Assembly: GCA_013388735.1 (NCBI GenBank)
Contig: JACAES010000016.1
Span: 1 to 39,120, forward strand
Length of the DNA stretch: 39,120 nucleotides
Direction: 5' to 3'
From: Chloroflexota bacterium
Lineage (GTDB): Bacteria > Chloroflexota > Anaerolineae > Aggregatilineales > Phototrophicaceae
The first letter of the stretch is position 1; every line of letters begins with the position of its first letter. Positions 31,202 through 39,120 of the stretch are shown here, one piece after another. Made by a program: the position numbers and the translations under genes. The notes beneath the pieces are model-generated. The model did not search any database. It saw only the letters and a program-made list of their open reading frames with translations, and had not been told where the DNA came from.

Positions 31202-32220
31202 GCATGAATATCCTCAAGGCGAATCGCGGCGCAAACGGGCGAACCAACATCGCTCAACTGCTGCTTAACTATTCCACCATCATCCTGTTCATCGCCGTAT
31301 TCCTGGTGTTTGGCCTGTCGTCGGACAAGTTCATCACGGTCGAAAGCCTCATCAACATCACCAAACAGGCATCCTTCACCGGCATCATCGCCGTCGGCAT
31401 GACCTTCGTGCTGCTGACGGCGGGCATTGACCTGTCGGTCGGCTCGAATATGTATCTGTCGTCGGTGGTGGCCGGGCTGCTGATGCGCCACGCCGGTTTC
31501 GAGGTGATTCCGGCGCTGCTGGCAGCCCTGATCGTCGGCACACTGTTTGGCGCGTTTAACGCCTTCTGCATCGTCAAGCTGAAGATCGTGCCGTTTATGG
31601 TCACGCTCGGCACACTGGTGGTCGGGCGCGGCATCGGCACGGCGCTGACCGAATCGAAGCAGATTGACTTCCCGCGCCCCATGCTGGACTTCGGCCTGAT
31701 TTCGGTGGCCGGCATCCCCATGCCGATCATCGCCTTCATCCTCATCATCGCGCTAGGTTACATCATCCTCACCCGGACGCCGATCGGGCGGCAGGTTTAC
31801 GCCGTCGGCAACGACATCGAGGTGGCGAAGAAGGCCGGCATCAACACCGACCGCATCATTACGCTGGTGTACATCGTGTCGGGCTTCTGCGCGGCGCTGG
31901 CGGGTTTCATCCTTATCGCGCAGATAGGCCGTCTCGACCGCAGCTTTGGCGAGGGCAAGGAGTTCGACGCCATCGCGGCGGCGGTGCTGGGCGGCACCAG
32001 CCTGTTCGGCGGCGTGGGCAACGTGATGGGGACGGTCATCGGCGCGCTGCTCATCCAGCTTGTACAGTACGGCCTGCAATTCCATAACGTCAACCTGTAC
32101 ATTCAGCCGATGGTGCGCGGCGGCATCATCTTCATCGCCGTGTTTTTCGACAGCCTGCGCGAGGCCAACCTCGCCAAGCTCAAACGGCGCTTCATCCGTC
32201 CGCTGGATGCGTCGGGCTAA
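31198..32220 (+). CDS. Sugar ABC transporter permease 2 (340 aa)
   Basis: This is a second RbsC-type permease with about ten helices. The block GIIAVGMTFVLLTAGIDLSVGSNMYLSSVVAGL is near 61-94 and GNDIEVAKKAGINTDRIITLVYIVSGFCAALAGF near 203-236. A GGTSLFGGVGNVMGTVIGALL segment lies near the end. The ATG overlaps the ATPase stop. It completes the operon binding protein-permease-ATPase-permease. A repeat-filled spacer separates it from the apionate oxidoisomerase gene. Confidence 0.92.
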   Translation: MSMNILKANRGANGRTNIAQLLLNYSTIILFIAVFLVFGLSSDKFITVESLINITKQASFTGIIAVGMTFVLLTAGIDLSVGSNMYLSSVVAGLLMRHAGFEVIPALLAALIVGTLFGAFNAFCIVKLKIVPFMVTLGTLVVGRGIGTALTESKQIDFPRPMLDFGLISVAGIPMPIIAFILIIALGYIILTRTPIGRQVYAVGNDIEVAKKAGINTDRIITLVYIVSGFCAALAGFILIAQIGRLDRSFGEGKEFDAIAAAVLGGTSLFGGVGNVMGTVIGALLIQLVQYGLQFHNVNLYIQPMVRGGIIFIAVFFDSLREANLAKLKRRFIRPLDASG

Positions 32221-32227
32221 CAGCAAG

Positions 32228-32344
32228 CCCTCACCCTAAATCCCTCTCCCGACCGTCCCTTCGGGACTGGGAGAAGGACTTCAGAAAGCGTGTTTCTCCC
32301 CTTCTCCCAGCGCAGCGTTCGGGAGAAGGGGCTGGGGGATGAGG
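32228..32344. repeat. CCCTCACCC / GGGAGAAGGGG hairpin repeat after permease 2
   Basis: CCCCTTCTCCC at 32298-32308 pairs perfectly with GGGAGAAGGGG at 32321-32331. An upstream hairpin, GTCCC/GGGAC within CTCCC/GGGAG, sits at about 32246-32272. It shares words with 14685-14720 and 22778-22923. It may end or weaken transcription between importer and enzyme genes. Confidence 0.75.
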
Positions 32345-32460
32345 GCGGAATGGCGAGCAGCGCGATTGGCCGACTGAATCGCTAACGGCAATACCAAAGC
32401 CGATCATGGACGACCGACTTTGCAGACATCGCAACTTTAAATATTCAGGGAGTAAATGCC

Positions 32461-33318
32461 ATGCTTAAGGTAGCGTTGATGGGTGCGGGCGGTAAAATGG
32501 GCTGCCGCGTCACCGACAATCTGAAAAAAATGAGCGATAAATACGAGATGCGTTACGTCGAAATTAGCGAACAGGGTATCGCCAACCTCGCCAAACGCGG
32601 CCTCAAAACCACGCCGCAGAGCGAGGCGCTGCCGGACGCCGACGCGGTGATCCTGGCGCTGCCCGATAAACTGATCGGCAAAATCACGCACGAGATCATC
32701 CCGCTGCTCAAACCCGGCGCGATGGTCATCGGCCTCGACCCGGCAGCCGCCTATGCCGAAGTGATGCCCGTCCGCGACGACCTGACCTACTTCGTCAGCC
32801 ATCCCTGCCACCCGCCCATGTTCAACGACGAAGTGACCGAAGAAGCGCGCACCGACTGGTTCGGCGGTGTTCATGCCAAACATCACATCGTCAATGCGCT
32901 GTATCACGGCCCGGACGCCGACTACGAAAAAGGCAACGCCATCGCCCGCGACATGTACGCGCCGGTCTTAAACTCGTTCCGCATCACCGTCGAACAGATG
33001 GCGATTCTGGAGCCGGCGCTGGTAGAAACCTTCGCCGCCACCTGCATCAGCGCCATCAAGGAAGCTTACGACGAGGCGGTCAAAATGGGCGTCCCGGCGG
33101 ATGCCGCCTGGGAATTCCTGTCCGGCCATGCCCGCATTGAATTCGCCATCATCTTCGGTTTCTCCGGCTTCCCGTTCTCCGACGGCGCCAAACTGGCGAT
33201 TGCCAGAGCCTACGAGAAAATTTTTAAGCCGGACTGGAAAGAGAAAATCATGAACCTGGACGCGCTCAAGCAGAGCGTGGCCGAAATCACCGACAGCCTG
33301 AAGACGCCGGTGAACTAA
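32461..33318 (+). CDS. apnO: Probable D-apionate oxidoisomerase (285 aa)
   Basis: ApnO converts D-apionate to 3-oxo-isoapionate with NAD+. The Rossmann motif GAGGKMGCRVTDN spans 8-20. The family-specific HPCHPPMFNDE is at 114-124, and FGGVHAKHHIVNAL follows. A C-terminal 6-phosphogluconate-dehydrogenase-like helical domain includes RITVEQMAILEPALVETFAATCISAIKEA and FSGFPFSDGAKLAIA. Length and motif order match the ApnO proteins I recall. CAGGGAG lies before the ATG. It starts the run of four enzyme genes that ends with the apiose dehydrogenase, with tight spacing to the next gene (3 bases). Confidence 0.85.
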   Translation: MLKVALMGAGGKMGCRVTDNLKKMSDKYEMRYVEISEQGIANLAKRGLKTTPQSEALPDADAVILALPDKLIGKITHEIIPLLKPGAMVIGLDPAAAYAEVMPVRDDLTYFVSHPCHPPMFNDEVTEEARTDWFGGVHAKHHIVNALYHGPDADYEKGNAIARDMYAPVLNSFRITVEQMAILEPALVETFAATCISAIKEAYDEAVKMGVPADAAWEFLSGHARIEFAIIFGFSGFPFSDGAKLAIARAYEKIFKPDWKEKIMNLDALKQSVAEITDSLKTPVN

Positions 33319-33321
33319 CCC

Positions 33322-34380
33322 ATGACAACCCTGTCCCAACTCCGGCGAACGTTCGACGGCGTGGGCGAGTTGTACCATGCCCTGCCGCTGCAAAATGGCG
33401 CTGCTGCACTGCTCACGCAGCGGGGGGCGCGCGTCCTGGGGCTGTTCCTGGCCCCGGACGCGGATAACCTGTTCTGGACGAATGGTTCGCTGAATACCGC
33501 CGACACATTCCGCCGTTTCATCGCCGACGGCGAGTGGAACCTGGGCGGGGAACGCTGTTGGATCGCGCCCGAAATCCAGTATAACGTCCACGACCGGGCG
33601 GATTTTTTCGGCACGCTCCACGTTCCACCCGCGATTGATCCCGGCCACTACCTCATGGACACATCGGGGGGACTGGTGACGTTTCACCAGCAGATCACAC
33701 TGACGGCTTACAACACGGCCTCCGGTACAAAGCAGCTTGACATCACGCGAACCATTCGTCCGGTTCCTGACCCCCTGCGCGGGTTGAACGATCTGGCCGG
33801 CGTCCAGTATGCCGGTTACGAGCAGACCGTCGCGCTGGCGGAAAACGACGCGCAGCCGATCCTCAGCGAAATCTGGAATCTGGTGCAGGTGAAGGCCGGC
33901 GGCCATCTGATAATCCCCTGCGCGCCGGACGTGCAGGCGTCCGACTACTTCGGCAGCGTGCCGGAAGAAGCCCGCGCCGTACAGGGCGACCATCTGCGGC
34001 TGCACCTCACCGGCCAGCGCCAGTACAAAATCGGCTATCAGGCGGTTTATCTGACCGGGCGCATGGCCTACCATCACCACCTGCCGGATGGCCGCGATGT
34101 GCTGATCGTGCGTCAGTTTTTCAACAATCCATCGTCCATTTATGCCGAAGAACCGCCCGACCAACCGGGCAAAACCGGCCACTCCGTACACGTCTATAAC
34201 GACGGCGGGCAGTTCGGCGGTGATGGCGAGGGTTTTGGGGAAATGGAATGCAGCGGGCAGACCATCGGCCCGGCGGCAGGCCGGTCTGCCAGCACCGACA
34301 GCTTCCTGCTGTGGGTTTATGCCGGCCCCTCACAAGCGATCCGGCGGATCGCCGCGCTTTTGCTGGGCGTTCGACTATAA
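33322..34380 (+). CDS. Uncharacterised protein, possibly galactose-mutarotase-fold (352 aa)
   Basis: I do not recognise a characterised family. The protein is soluble, has no signal peptide and is rich in short beta-strand-like segments. Blocks such as FWTNGSLNTADTFRRF, LGGERCWIAPEIQYNV and HVYNDGGQFGG near the C-terminus recall mutarotase-like beta-sandwich proteins of the DUF6786/aldose-epimerase type. That resemblance is weak. It follows apnO by three bases and precedes a TIM-barrel gene, so co-expression with the apiose enzymes is likely. An aldose or lactone epimerase acting on apiose is a reasonable guess, not an assignment. Confidence 0.55.
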   Translation: MTTLSQLRRTFDGVGELYHALPLQNGAAALLTQRGARVLGLFLAPDADNLFWTNGSLNTADTFRRFIADGEWNLGGERCWIAPEIQYNVHDRADFFGTLHVPPAIDPGHYLMDTSGGLVTFHQQITLTAYNTASGTKQLDITRTIRPVPDPLRGLNDLAGVQYAGYEQTVALAENDAQPILSEIWNLVQVKAGGHLIIPCAPDVQASDYFGSVPEEARAVQGDHLRLHLTGQRQYKIGYQAVYLTGRMAYHHHLPDGRDVLIVRQFFNNPSSIYAEEPPDQPGKTGHSVHVYNDGGQFGGDGEGFGEMECSGQTIGPAAGRSASTDSFLLWVYAGPSQAIRRIAALLLGVRL

Positions 34381-34428
34381 CGGGGCGGGCTTGCGAACCG
34401 TCCCCGACAACCAGGGATAAAAAAGACC

Positions 34429-35247
34429 ATGACTATTTTAGGACTGGGCAGCTACGGCGTTGCCTGGGCAATTGGCGTGCCGGGTTACGAACAGCCTGCC
34501 GCGCCGATGGATGCATTCGCCTTCCTGAAGTTTGCCGACGAGCTGGGGCTGCGGCTGGTGCAGATCGCCGACAACCTGCCGCTGCACACCTTTTCCGACG
34601 ACCAGCTGCGCGCCGTCCGCGACGAGGCCGCCCGGCGTAATATCGCCGTCGAGGTGGGCGCGCGCGGCATCCAGACCGAATTTCTGCGCCGCTATATCCA
34701 GATCGCGCAGCTTTTTAATTCGCCTATTCTGCGCGTGGTGGTGGATACCAAAGAGCATCACCCCTCGCCGGAAGAAGTCGTCAGCCTGATTCGCGCCGTG
34801 CTGCCGGAACTGGAAGCGGCGGGCATCACCCTGGCGATTGAGAACCACGACCGCTTCAAGGCCAGAACGCTGGCGGACATCATCGAGGCGCTCGACAGCC
34901 CGCACGCCGGCATCTGCCTGGATACGGTCAATTCGTTCGGCGCGCTGGAAGGCTCGGAAGTAGTGGTGGATACACTGGGGCCTTACGTCGTCAACCTGCA
35001 CCTGAAGGAATTCGTCGTCAAACGCGCCGGTCACGCCATGGGCTTCGAGATCACCGGGCGTCCGACCGGGCAGGGCATGATGAACGTCCCCTGGCTGCTG
35101 GACAAACTGTACGGCTTCGGGCGGACGTTTAACGCCATCATCGAAGCCTGGCTGCCCATGCAGATCACCATCGAAGAAACGGTCGCCATCGAAGCCCGCT
35201 GGGCGCGCGAGGGCGTCGCTTATTTAAGACAGTTCATTAAGGATTAA
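34429..35247 (+). CDS. AP-endonuclease-2/xylose-isomerase-like TIM-barrel enzyme (272 aa)
   Basis: This is a metal-dependent TIM-barrel protein of the sugar-isomerase/epimerase superfamily (PF01261). Likely metal ligands are the Glu in LAIENHDRF, the Asp in ICLDTVNS, the His in VNLHLKEF and the Glu near the end in AIIEAWLP. EVGARGIQ lies near 75. It is three bases from the apiose dehydrogenase gene and in line with apnO. As far as I recall, one branch of apiose catabolism has a non-phosphorylated 3-oxo-isoapionate decarboxylase (OiaT), and I am not sure of its family. This protein could be that enzyme, or an epimerase. The superfamily call is solid; the function is open. Confidence 0.78.
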   Translation: MTILGLGSYGVAWAIGVPGYEQPAAPMDAFAFLKFADELGLRLVQIADNLPLHTFSDDQLRAVRDEAARRNIAVEVGARGIQTEFLRRYIQIAQLFNSPILRVVVDTKEHHPSPEEVVSLIRAVLPELEAAGITLAIENHDRFKARTLADIIEALDSPHAGICLDTVNSFGALEGSEVVVDTLGPYVVNLHLKEFVVKRAGHAMGFEITGRPTGQGMMNVPWLLDKLYGFGRTFNAIIEAWLPMQITIEETVAIEARWAREGVAYLRQFIKD

Positions 35248-35249
35248 CC

Positions 35250-36296
35250 ATGTCATCTGATAAACTCCGTTTTGCCATGTTCGGCACGGGTTTCTGGTCG
35301 TACTTCCAGCTTGCCGGCTGGCTGGAAACCGGCGAAGTCGAATGTGTGGCGCTGTACAACCGGACGAAATCGAAAGCCGAAAAGCTGGCCGCCCAGTTCG
35401 GCATCCCGCAGAGCGCCGTCTACGACAGCGCCGAAGCCCTGCTAGACAACCAAAAGCTGGATTTCGTGGACATCTGCACCGCCGTCGAACTGCACTACCC
35501 GCAGACGAAACTGGCGGCAGAACGCGGCCTGCCGGTGGTCTGCCAGAAGCCGATGGCAACCACGCTGGAAGAAGCCGAGGCGCTGGTGGGCATCTGCAAG
35601 CAGCACAACGTCCCGCTGTACATCAACGAAAACTGGCGCTGGCAGCACGCTATCCGCGCCTTCAAGGCGCAGCTGGATAAGGGGCATCTGGGCCGGCTGT
35701 TCCGCGCCCACATTGACTACCGCAACAGTTTCCCGGTCTTCGACAACCAGCCCTTTCTGAAGGAACTGGAGCAGTTCATCCTCACCGACATCGGCAGCCA
35801 CATCCTGGATACGGCGCGTTTCCTGTTCGGTGACGCCACCACGCTGTACGCCCACACGCACCGCGTCACGCCCGGCATCAAGGGCGAAGATTCGGCGACG
35901 GCCATGATGACGATGGGCGGCGGCATGACGGTGGTGGCCGATATGAGCTACGCCACCCGCCGCGAACATGACCGCTTCCCGGAAACCTATCTCCAGGTGG
36001 AAGGCGAATATGGCTTTTTGGAACTCGCGCCCGACTTCTGGATTCGGGAAACCACCGCCGCCGGCGTGTTCGCCGCGCGGCACAAACCGCCGCGTTATGC
36101 CTGGGCCGACCCGGCCTACGACGTGGCGCATTCCAGCATCGTGCCGGCGCAGTGGAACATCGCCCGCGCGTTGAAGGGGCTGGAACACGGCGAAACCAAC
36201 GGCGACGATAACCTGAAAACCGTCCGCCTCGTGTTCGGCTCATACGAGTCGGCGCGGACGGGGCGCGTGCTGGGCGCGGACGTGCTGCTGCCGTAA
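35250..36296 (+). CDS. apsD: Probable D-apiose dehydrogenase (Gfo/Idh/MocA family, 348 aa)
   Basis: ApsD oxidises D-apiose to D-apionolactone with NAD+. The Rossmann motif FGTGFWSYFQ is at 11-20, and CQKPMATTLEEAE at 98-110 holds the family's EKP-type lysine (QKP here). NENWRWQHAIRAFKAQLDKGHLGRLFRAHIDYRNSFPVFDNQP and ILTDIGSHILDTARFLFG follow. Together these closely resemble the apiose dehydrogenase sequences I recall. AAGGATTAACC precedes the ATG. It is the last gene of the rightward run and is followed by a GGGCGAGG hairpin (36325-36346). Confidence 0.82.
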   Translation: MSSDKLRFAMFGTGFWSYFQLAGWLETGEVECVALYNRTKSKAEKLAAQFGIPQSAVYDSAEALLDNQKLDFVDICTAVELHYPQTKLAAERGLPVVCQKPMATTLEEAEALVGICKQHNVPLYINENWRWQHAIRAFKAQLDKGHLGRLFRAHIDYRNSFPVFDNQPFLKELEQFILTDIGSHILDTARFLFGDATTLYAHTHRVTPGIKGEDSATAMMTMGGGMTVVADMSYATRREHDRFPETYLQVEGEYGFLELAPDFWIRETTAAGVFAARHKPPRYAWADPAYDVAHSSIVPAQWNIARALKGLEHGETNGDDNLKTVRLVFGSYESARTGRVLGADVLLP

Positions 36297-36324
36297 CGCG
36301 CCGCATCGTTAATAATTATGCAGA

Positions 36325-36346
36325 GGGCGAGGACGCAGCCTCGCCC
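36325..36346. terminator. Hairpin after the apiose dehydrogenase gene
   Basis: GGGCGAGG at 36325-36332 pairs perfectly with CCTCGCCC at 36339-36346. Flanking CAG/CTG may extend it. No T run follows, so it is a possible terminator or repeat. Confidence 0.5.
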
Positions 36347-36484
36347 CTGCCTCCCCTCAATACGCCCCGAACGCATTAAGGCCGAATGAGAAAATGCAAA
36401 AATCCGCCGGTCGTTTGAGTACACTTAACACATAAAAAATCATCACCAGACCCAACAATCGGCTGTGTGTGGAAATGTGTTGAG

Positions 36485-38734
36485 ATGAGAACGACATCCG
36501 CCCGATGGGCTTATGTGTTTGCGCTGGTTCTGGTGGCCGGGCTGCTGGCCGCGCCGGCCCGCGCTCAGGACGAGTCCGTCCGCGACCCGCTGACGCTGGC
36601 GCAGCAGCTTCTCGGTTTCAGCGGTGATGTGCCGGTTCCGCCGCCGCTGCCGCTTTACCGCCCCGGCGATACCGAAACCTTCTGGGTGAGCAAGGCCGGC
36701 CAGGATTATCCGACGCAGATCAGCGCCGGACTGGCCGCCGCGGCGCCGGGCATCTACCTATGGGTGGAGCAGGGTTTGGCCTACGACGCCGACGCCATGC
36801 AGGAATTGGCCGCCAACCTCAATGGGCTGCTGGCGCTGCTGCAAATCCGGGATAATTACGGGCAGATTCGCGTTGTGCCGGACACGCTGGCCGCTTTTAA
36901 CGCGCGTTCCCGCTTCATGCTGCCGGACGTGGATAACGACCCACACCTTTCAATCCTCTACGCCGCCGGCCTGCGCGACCCCCGAAATGCCTACTTCAAC
37001 CCCAACGACAGCCTGGTGGCCGAACTCGCGCCGGGGGGGTACAGCAACCAGCGCGAACTGATCGTCGTCAACACATCCGCTGCGCCCGGCGTGCCGCTGC
37101 ACGCCGACGTTTATGCCGGCATCCTGGCGCGCCAGTTTTATCACATGCTGGCGCACTACAACCGCCCCACGCTGGCCGCCTGGCTGGACAACGCCCTGGG
37201 CTGGTACATGCTGCGGCAGCTTCAGGGGGCGGCGCTCACGTCGTCGGACATCGCCGCGTTTCTGAACGCGCCGGATACCGGCCTGACGCAGAATGCGAAT
37301 ACCGGGACGGTCTTCGGCGCGCAGCAGTTGTTTCTGCAATACGCGGCGCAGCGGTTGGGCCAGGGCGCGCTGGACGCTCTGTTTGATGAACCGGGCGAAG
37401 GGCTGTCGGCGCTGGACGCCGTTTTGTCCCGGCGCGGCTTTACAGACATGGTGACGGGCGAAGCCTTGACCGCCGAAGCGGTATTCGCGGATTTTGCGAT
37501 GGCGAATATCCTCAACGGCTTCGTGGGTGATGGCCGGTTTATGTACCCGAACCTGAACTTTGGCGAAGCGCAGGCCGCCGCCAGCCTGTTACAGGATACG
37601 CCGGAAGCCGACCTCAGCGGTTCGAGCGTCGGCCAGCTTGGCACGCGCTACCTGATTGTGGCTTATTCCAACCCGGCTGCCGTCGAAGTCACGTTTGACG
37701 GCCAGCCTGCCGTCAGCCGTCTGCCCATGCCGGGCGCCGAAGACAACCAGTTTTACTGGTCGGGCGCGGGCTTAAACCGGGCCGCCTGGCTGACGCGCGC
37801 TTTCGACCTGCGCGAGACGCGGCAGGCCACGCTGGCCTTCGACGCCTGGTATATGCTGGCCGATGGCTGGAACTACGGCTACGTGCAGGTATCAGCGGAC
37901 GGCGGCCAGACCTGGGAATCGCTGGCGACCACCGGCACGCAGACGGCCAACCCCTACGGCGCGGCCTACGGGCCGGGTTATACCGGCATCAGCAGCCCCC
38001 AGCTGCCGCGCCCGTTCCCCTATCTGGGCATCGGCCTGGACGCGGATGGCCTCACCATCACCGAGATTTTACCGGGCGGCCCGGCGACGACCAGCGACCT
38101 TCAGCCGGGCGATACCATCGCCGGTTACGACGGCCAGCCCTGGCCGGGGCGGCCTGACCTGCTCGGCTGGCTGGCGACGCACGAGGCCGGCGATACCGTC
38201 AGCCTGTACATCCGGCGCGGGCAAACCTTCCTCGACGCGCCGGTGACGCTGGGCGAACACCCGACCCGCGTTTTGCTGCCAGACGCGGTCTGGATGCGGG
38301 AGCAGGCCGATCTTTCCGCCTATGCCGGGCAGGAAATCCTGCTGCGTTTCGGCTGCATCAGCCTGCCGGGGCGCGACAACCCCGGCTTCGCAGTGGATAA
38401 TATCGCCGTCCCGGAAGTGGGCTTTTACGATGACGCCGAACGCGGTGTGCCGGGCTGGACGCTGGACGGCTGGCGCCAGACCGGCAGCCAGACGCGCCAG
38501 AAATTTCTGCTTCAGGTGGCGATCATCGGCGACAGTGCCGAAACCAGCCGCGTGCGCCGACTGATCGGCCCCGGCGATACGGCCACCGGCGGCGTGTGGT
38601 CGTTCCCGCTGGCTGCCGGGGAGTTTATGGTCATCGCCGTATCCGGGCTGAACGATGACACCGCCCAGCCGGCGCGCTTCGATCTGCGCGTCCGCAGCGA
38701 CACTGCCGGCGCGCCTGCCGCCGCGTCGAACTGA
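36485..38734 (+). CDS. Secreted pseudo-metallopeptidase with PDZ domain inside an immune-inhibitor-A-like domain (749 aa)
   Basis: The ATG at 36485 begins a Sec signal (MRTTSARWAYVFALVLVAGL, then ARA before QDE); an upstream GTG start is weaker. Residues about 30-370 resemble the zinc-metallopeptidase part of immune-inhibitor-A-like proteins. Where an HEFQH motif is expected, Arg216-Gln217-Phe-Tyr-His220 is found. The first His and the Glu are therefore missing and catalysis is unlikely. The beta domain starts near 410 (FYWSGAGLNRAAWLTRAFDLRETRQATLAFDAWY). It is interrupted by a PDZ domain at about 508-595 (YLGIGLDADGLTITEILPGGPATTSDLQPGDTIAGYDG). It then resumes with DLSAYAGQEILLRFGCISLPGRDNPGFAVDNIAVPEVGFYDDAE. 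The protein is probably extracellular; its partner is unknown. Confidence 0.85.
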   Translation: MRTTSARWAYVFALVLVAGLLAAPARAQDESVRDPLTLAQQLLGFSGDVPVPPPLPLYRPGDTETFWVSKAGQDYPTQISAGLAAAAPGIYLWVEQGLAYDADAMQELAANLNGLLALLQIRDNYGQIRVVPDTLAAFNARSRFMLPDVDNDPHLSILYAAGLRDPRNAYFNPNDSLVAELAPGGYSNQRELIVVNTSAAPGVPLHADVYAGILARQFYHMLAHYNRPTLAAWLDNALGWYMLRQLQGAALTSSDIAAFLNAPDTGLTQNANTGTVFGAQQLFLQYAAQRLGQGALDALFDEPGEGLSALDAVLSRRGFTDMVTGEALTAEAVFADFAMANILNGFVGDGRFMYPNLNFGEAQAAASLLQDTPEADLSGSSVGQLGTRYLIVAYSNPAAVEVTFDGQPAVSRLPMPGAEDNQFYWSGAGLNRAAWLTRAFDLRETRQATLAFDAWYMLADGWNYGYVQVSADGGQTWESLATTGTQTANPYGAAYGPGYTGISSPQLPRPFPYLGIGLDADGLTITEILPGGPATTSDLQPGDTIAGYDGQPWPGRPDLLGWLATHEAGDTVSLYIRRGQTFLDAPVTLGEHPTRVLLPDAVWMREQADLSAYAGQEILLRFGCISLPGRDNPGFAVDNIAVPEVGFYDDAERGVPGWTLDGWRQTGSQTRQKFLLQVAIIGDSAETSRVRRLIGPGDTATGGVWSFPLAAGEFMVIAVSGLNDDTAQPARFDLRVRSDTAGAPAAASN

Positions 38735-39120
38735 CGCGCGTTCTGTGGTTCAGCCCCAACTCAACAAGGTATTGCGGCAAGCTTTGATTTAGGCGATGTA
38801 GCCCGCGCTATCGAACGCTATTTACAGCCTCTTTTCTATTGCGGAAAGTGCCCGTCACCGTCACAGGTGTCACAGATCCAAAACTCACATTTCCTGTAGA
38901 AATGCAAAAAATCATGGGTGTGATCGCATACTGCTCAGAAGCGCATATTGTGGGCTGTGACGGCTGCGACGCTGTTTCGGACTGAACCGGCTATGTGGCA
39001 GCATTAGGGCAAATACTGGCGTTGTGTGGATTGAAGCCATGAGTTGGGTGTATAAGGCGACGGATCCATCATGAGGAATGATTTACCATGTTCAGGTGTT
39101 GCTGTCTCGTCTGGATGCTC
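38735..39120. other. 386-base stretch without a recognisable gene
   Basis: This is more AT-rich than the rest of the window by eye. The longest open stretch I found by hand is a 45-codon frame (38848-38985, GTG start) with no ribosome site and no family resemblance. A short frame open to the window end starts at 39071 or 39088 and cannot be judged. No hairpin, tRNA or transposon end is evident. Confidence 0.6.

Noticed and set aside
38848-38985. 45-codon frame near the right end
   Set aside because: It has a GTG start, no ribosome site and no recognisable features. It may be chance in an AT-richer stretch.

Overview
This is a GC-rich bacterial chromosomal segment with compact genes on both strands, many ATGA overlaps and short dispersed repeats in the spacers. 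Several features point to a Chloroflexota (Anaerolineae-like) organism. These are an F420/deazaflavin-type nitroreductase-family protein, an ACR3/permease/ferredoxin arsenic operon, secreted immune-inhibitor-A-like proteins, and class V aminotransferase plus SerA-type dehydrogenase pairs. The taxonomic call is inference; no rRNA or marker gene is present.

Layout. 0.1-6.1 kb: glycerate kinase, a membrane-anchored sorbosone/glucose-dehydrogenase-like beta-propeller fused to cytochrome c, an alpha/beta hydrolase, and a reverse-strand pair of D-3-phosphoglycerate-dehydrogenase-like and class V aminotransferase genes. 6.3-11.5 kb: a four-helix membrane protein with a large cytoplasmic domain, a YceI protein, a small exported protein, a PAP2-like membrane protein, and an overlapping HAD phosphatase / DUF692-like TIM-barrel pair. 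11.8-15.5 kb: E1 alpha, E1 beta and E2 of a 2-oxoacid dehydrogenase complex, with no E3. 15.6-19.1 kb: an arsenic operon (arsR, thioredoxin-like protein, permease, ferredoxin, ACR3) with two copies of one operator. 19.2-21.3 kb: a recombination scar, a deazaflavin-type reductase, a CPBP protease and a PadR regulator.

21.4-36.3 kb is the centrepiece: a nearly complete oxidative D-apiose catabolic locus. A GntR/FadR-type regulator sits between a leftward arm (D-apionate lactonase, RuBisCO-like protein, DUF1537 sugar-acid kinase) and a rightward arm (ribose-type ABC importer, D-apionate oxidoisomerase, an uncharacterised mutarotase-fold-like protein, an AP-endonuclease-2-type TIM barrel, D-apiose dehydrogenase). 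The inferred route is import of apiose, oxidation to apionolactone, hydrolysis to apionate, oxidoisomerisation to 3-oxo-isoapionate, phosphorylation, and cleavage or decarboxylation by the RuBisCO-like protein. The same 12-bp palindrome overlaps candidate -10 boxes before both gntR and the transporter, so the regulator probably controls its own divergent promoters and the importer.

The right end holds a secreted protein with a degenerate peptidase motif and a PDZ domain set inside an immune-inhibitor-A-like domain, followed by 386 bases without a recognisable gene. No rRNA, tRNA, CRISPR array, transposase or phage gene was seen.
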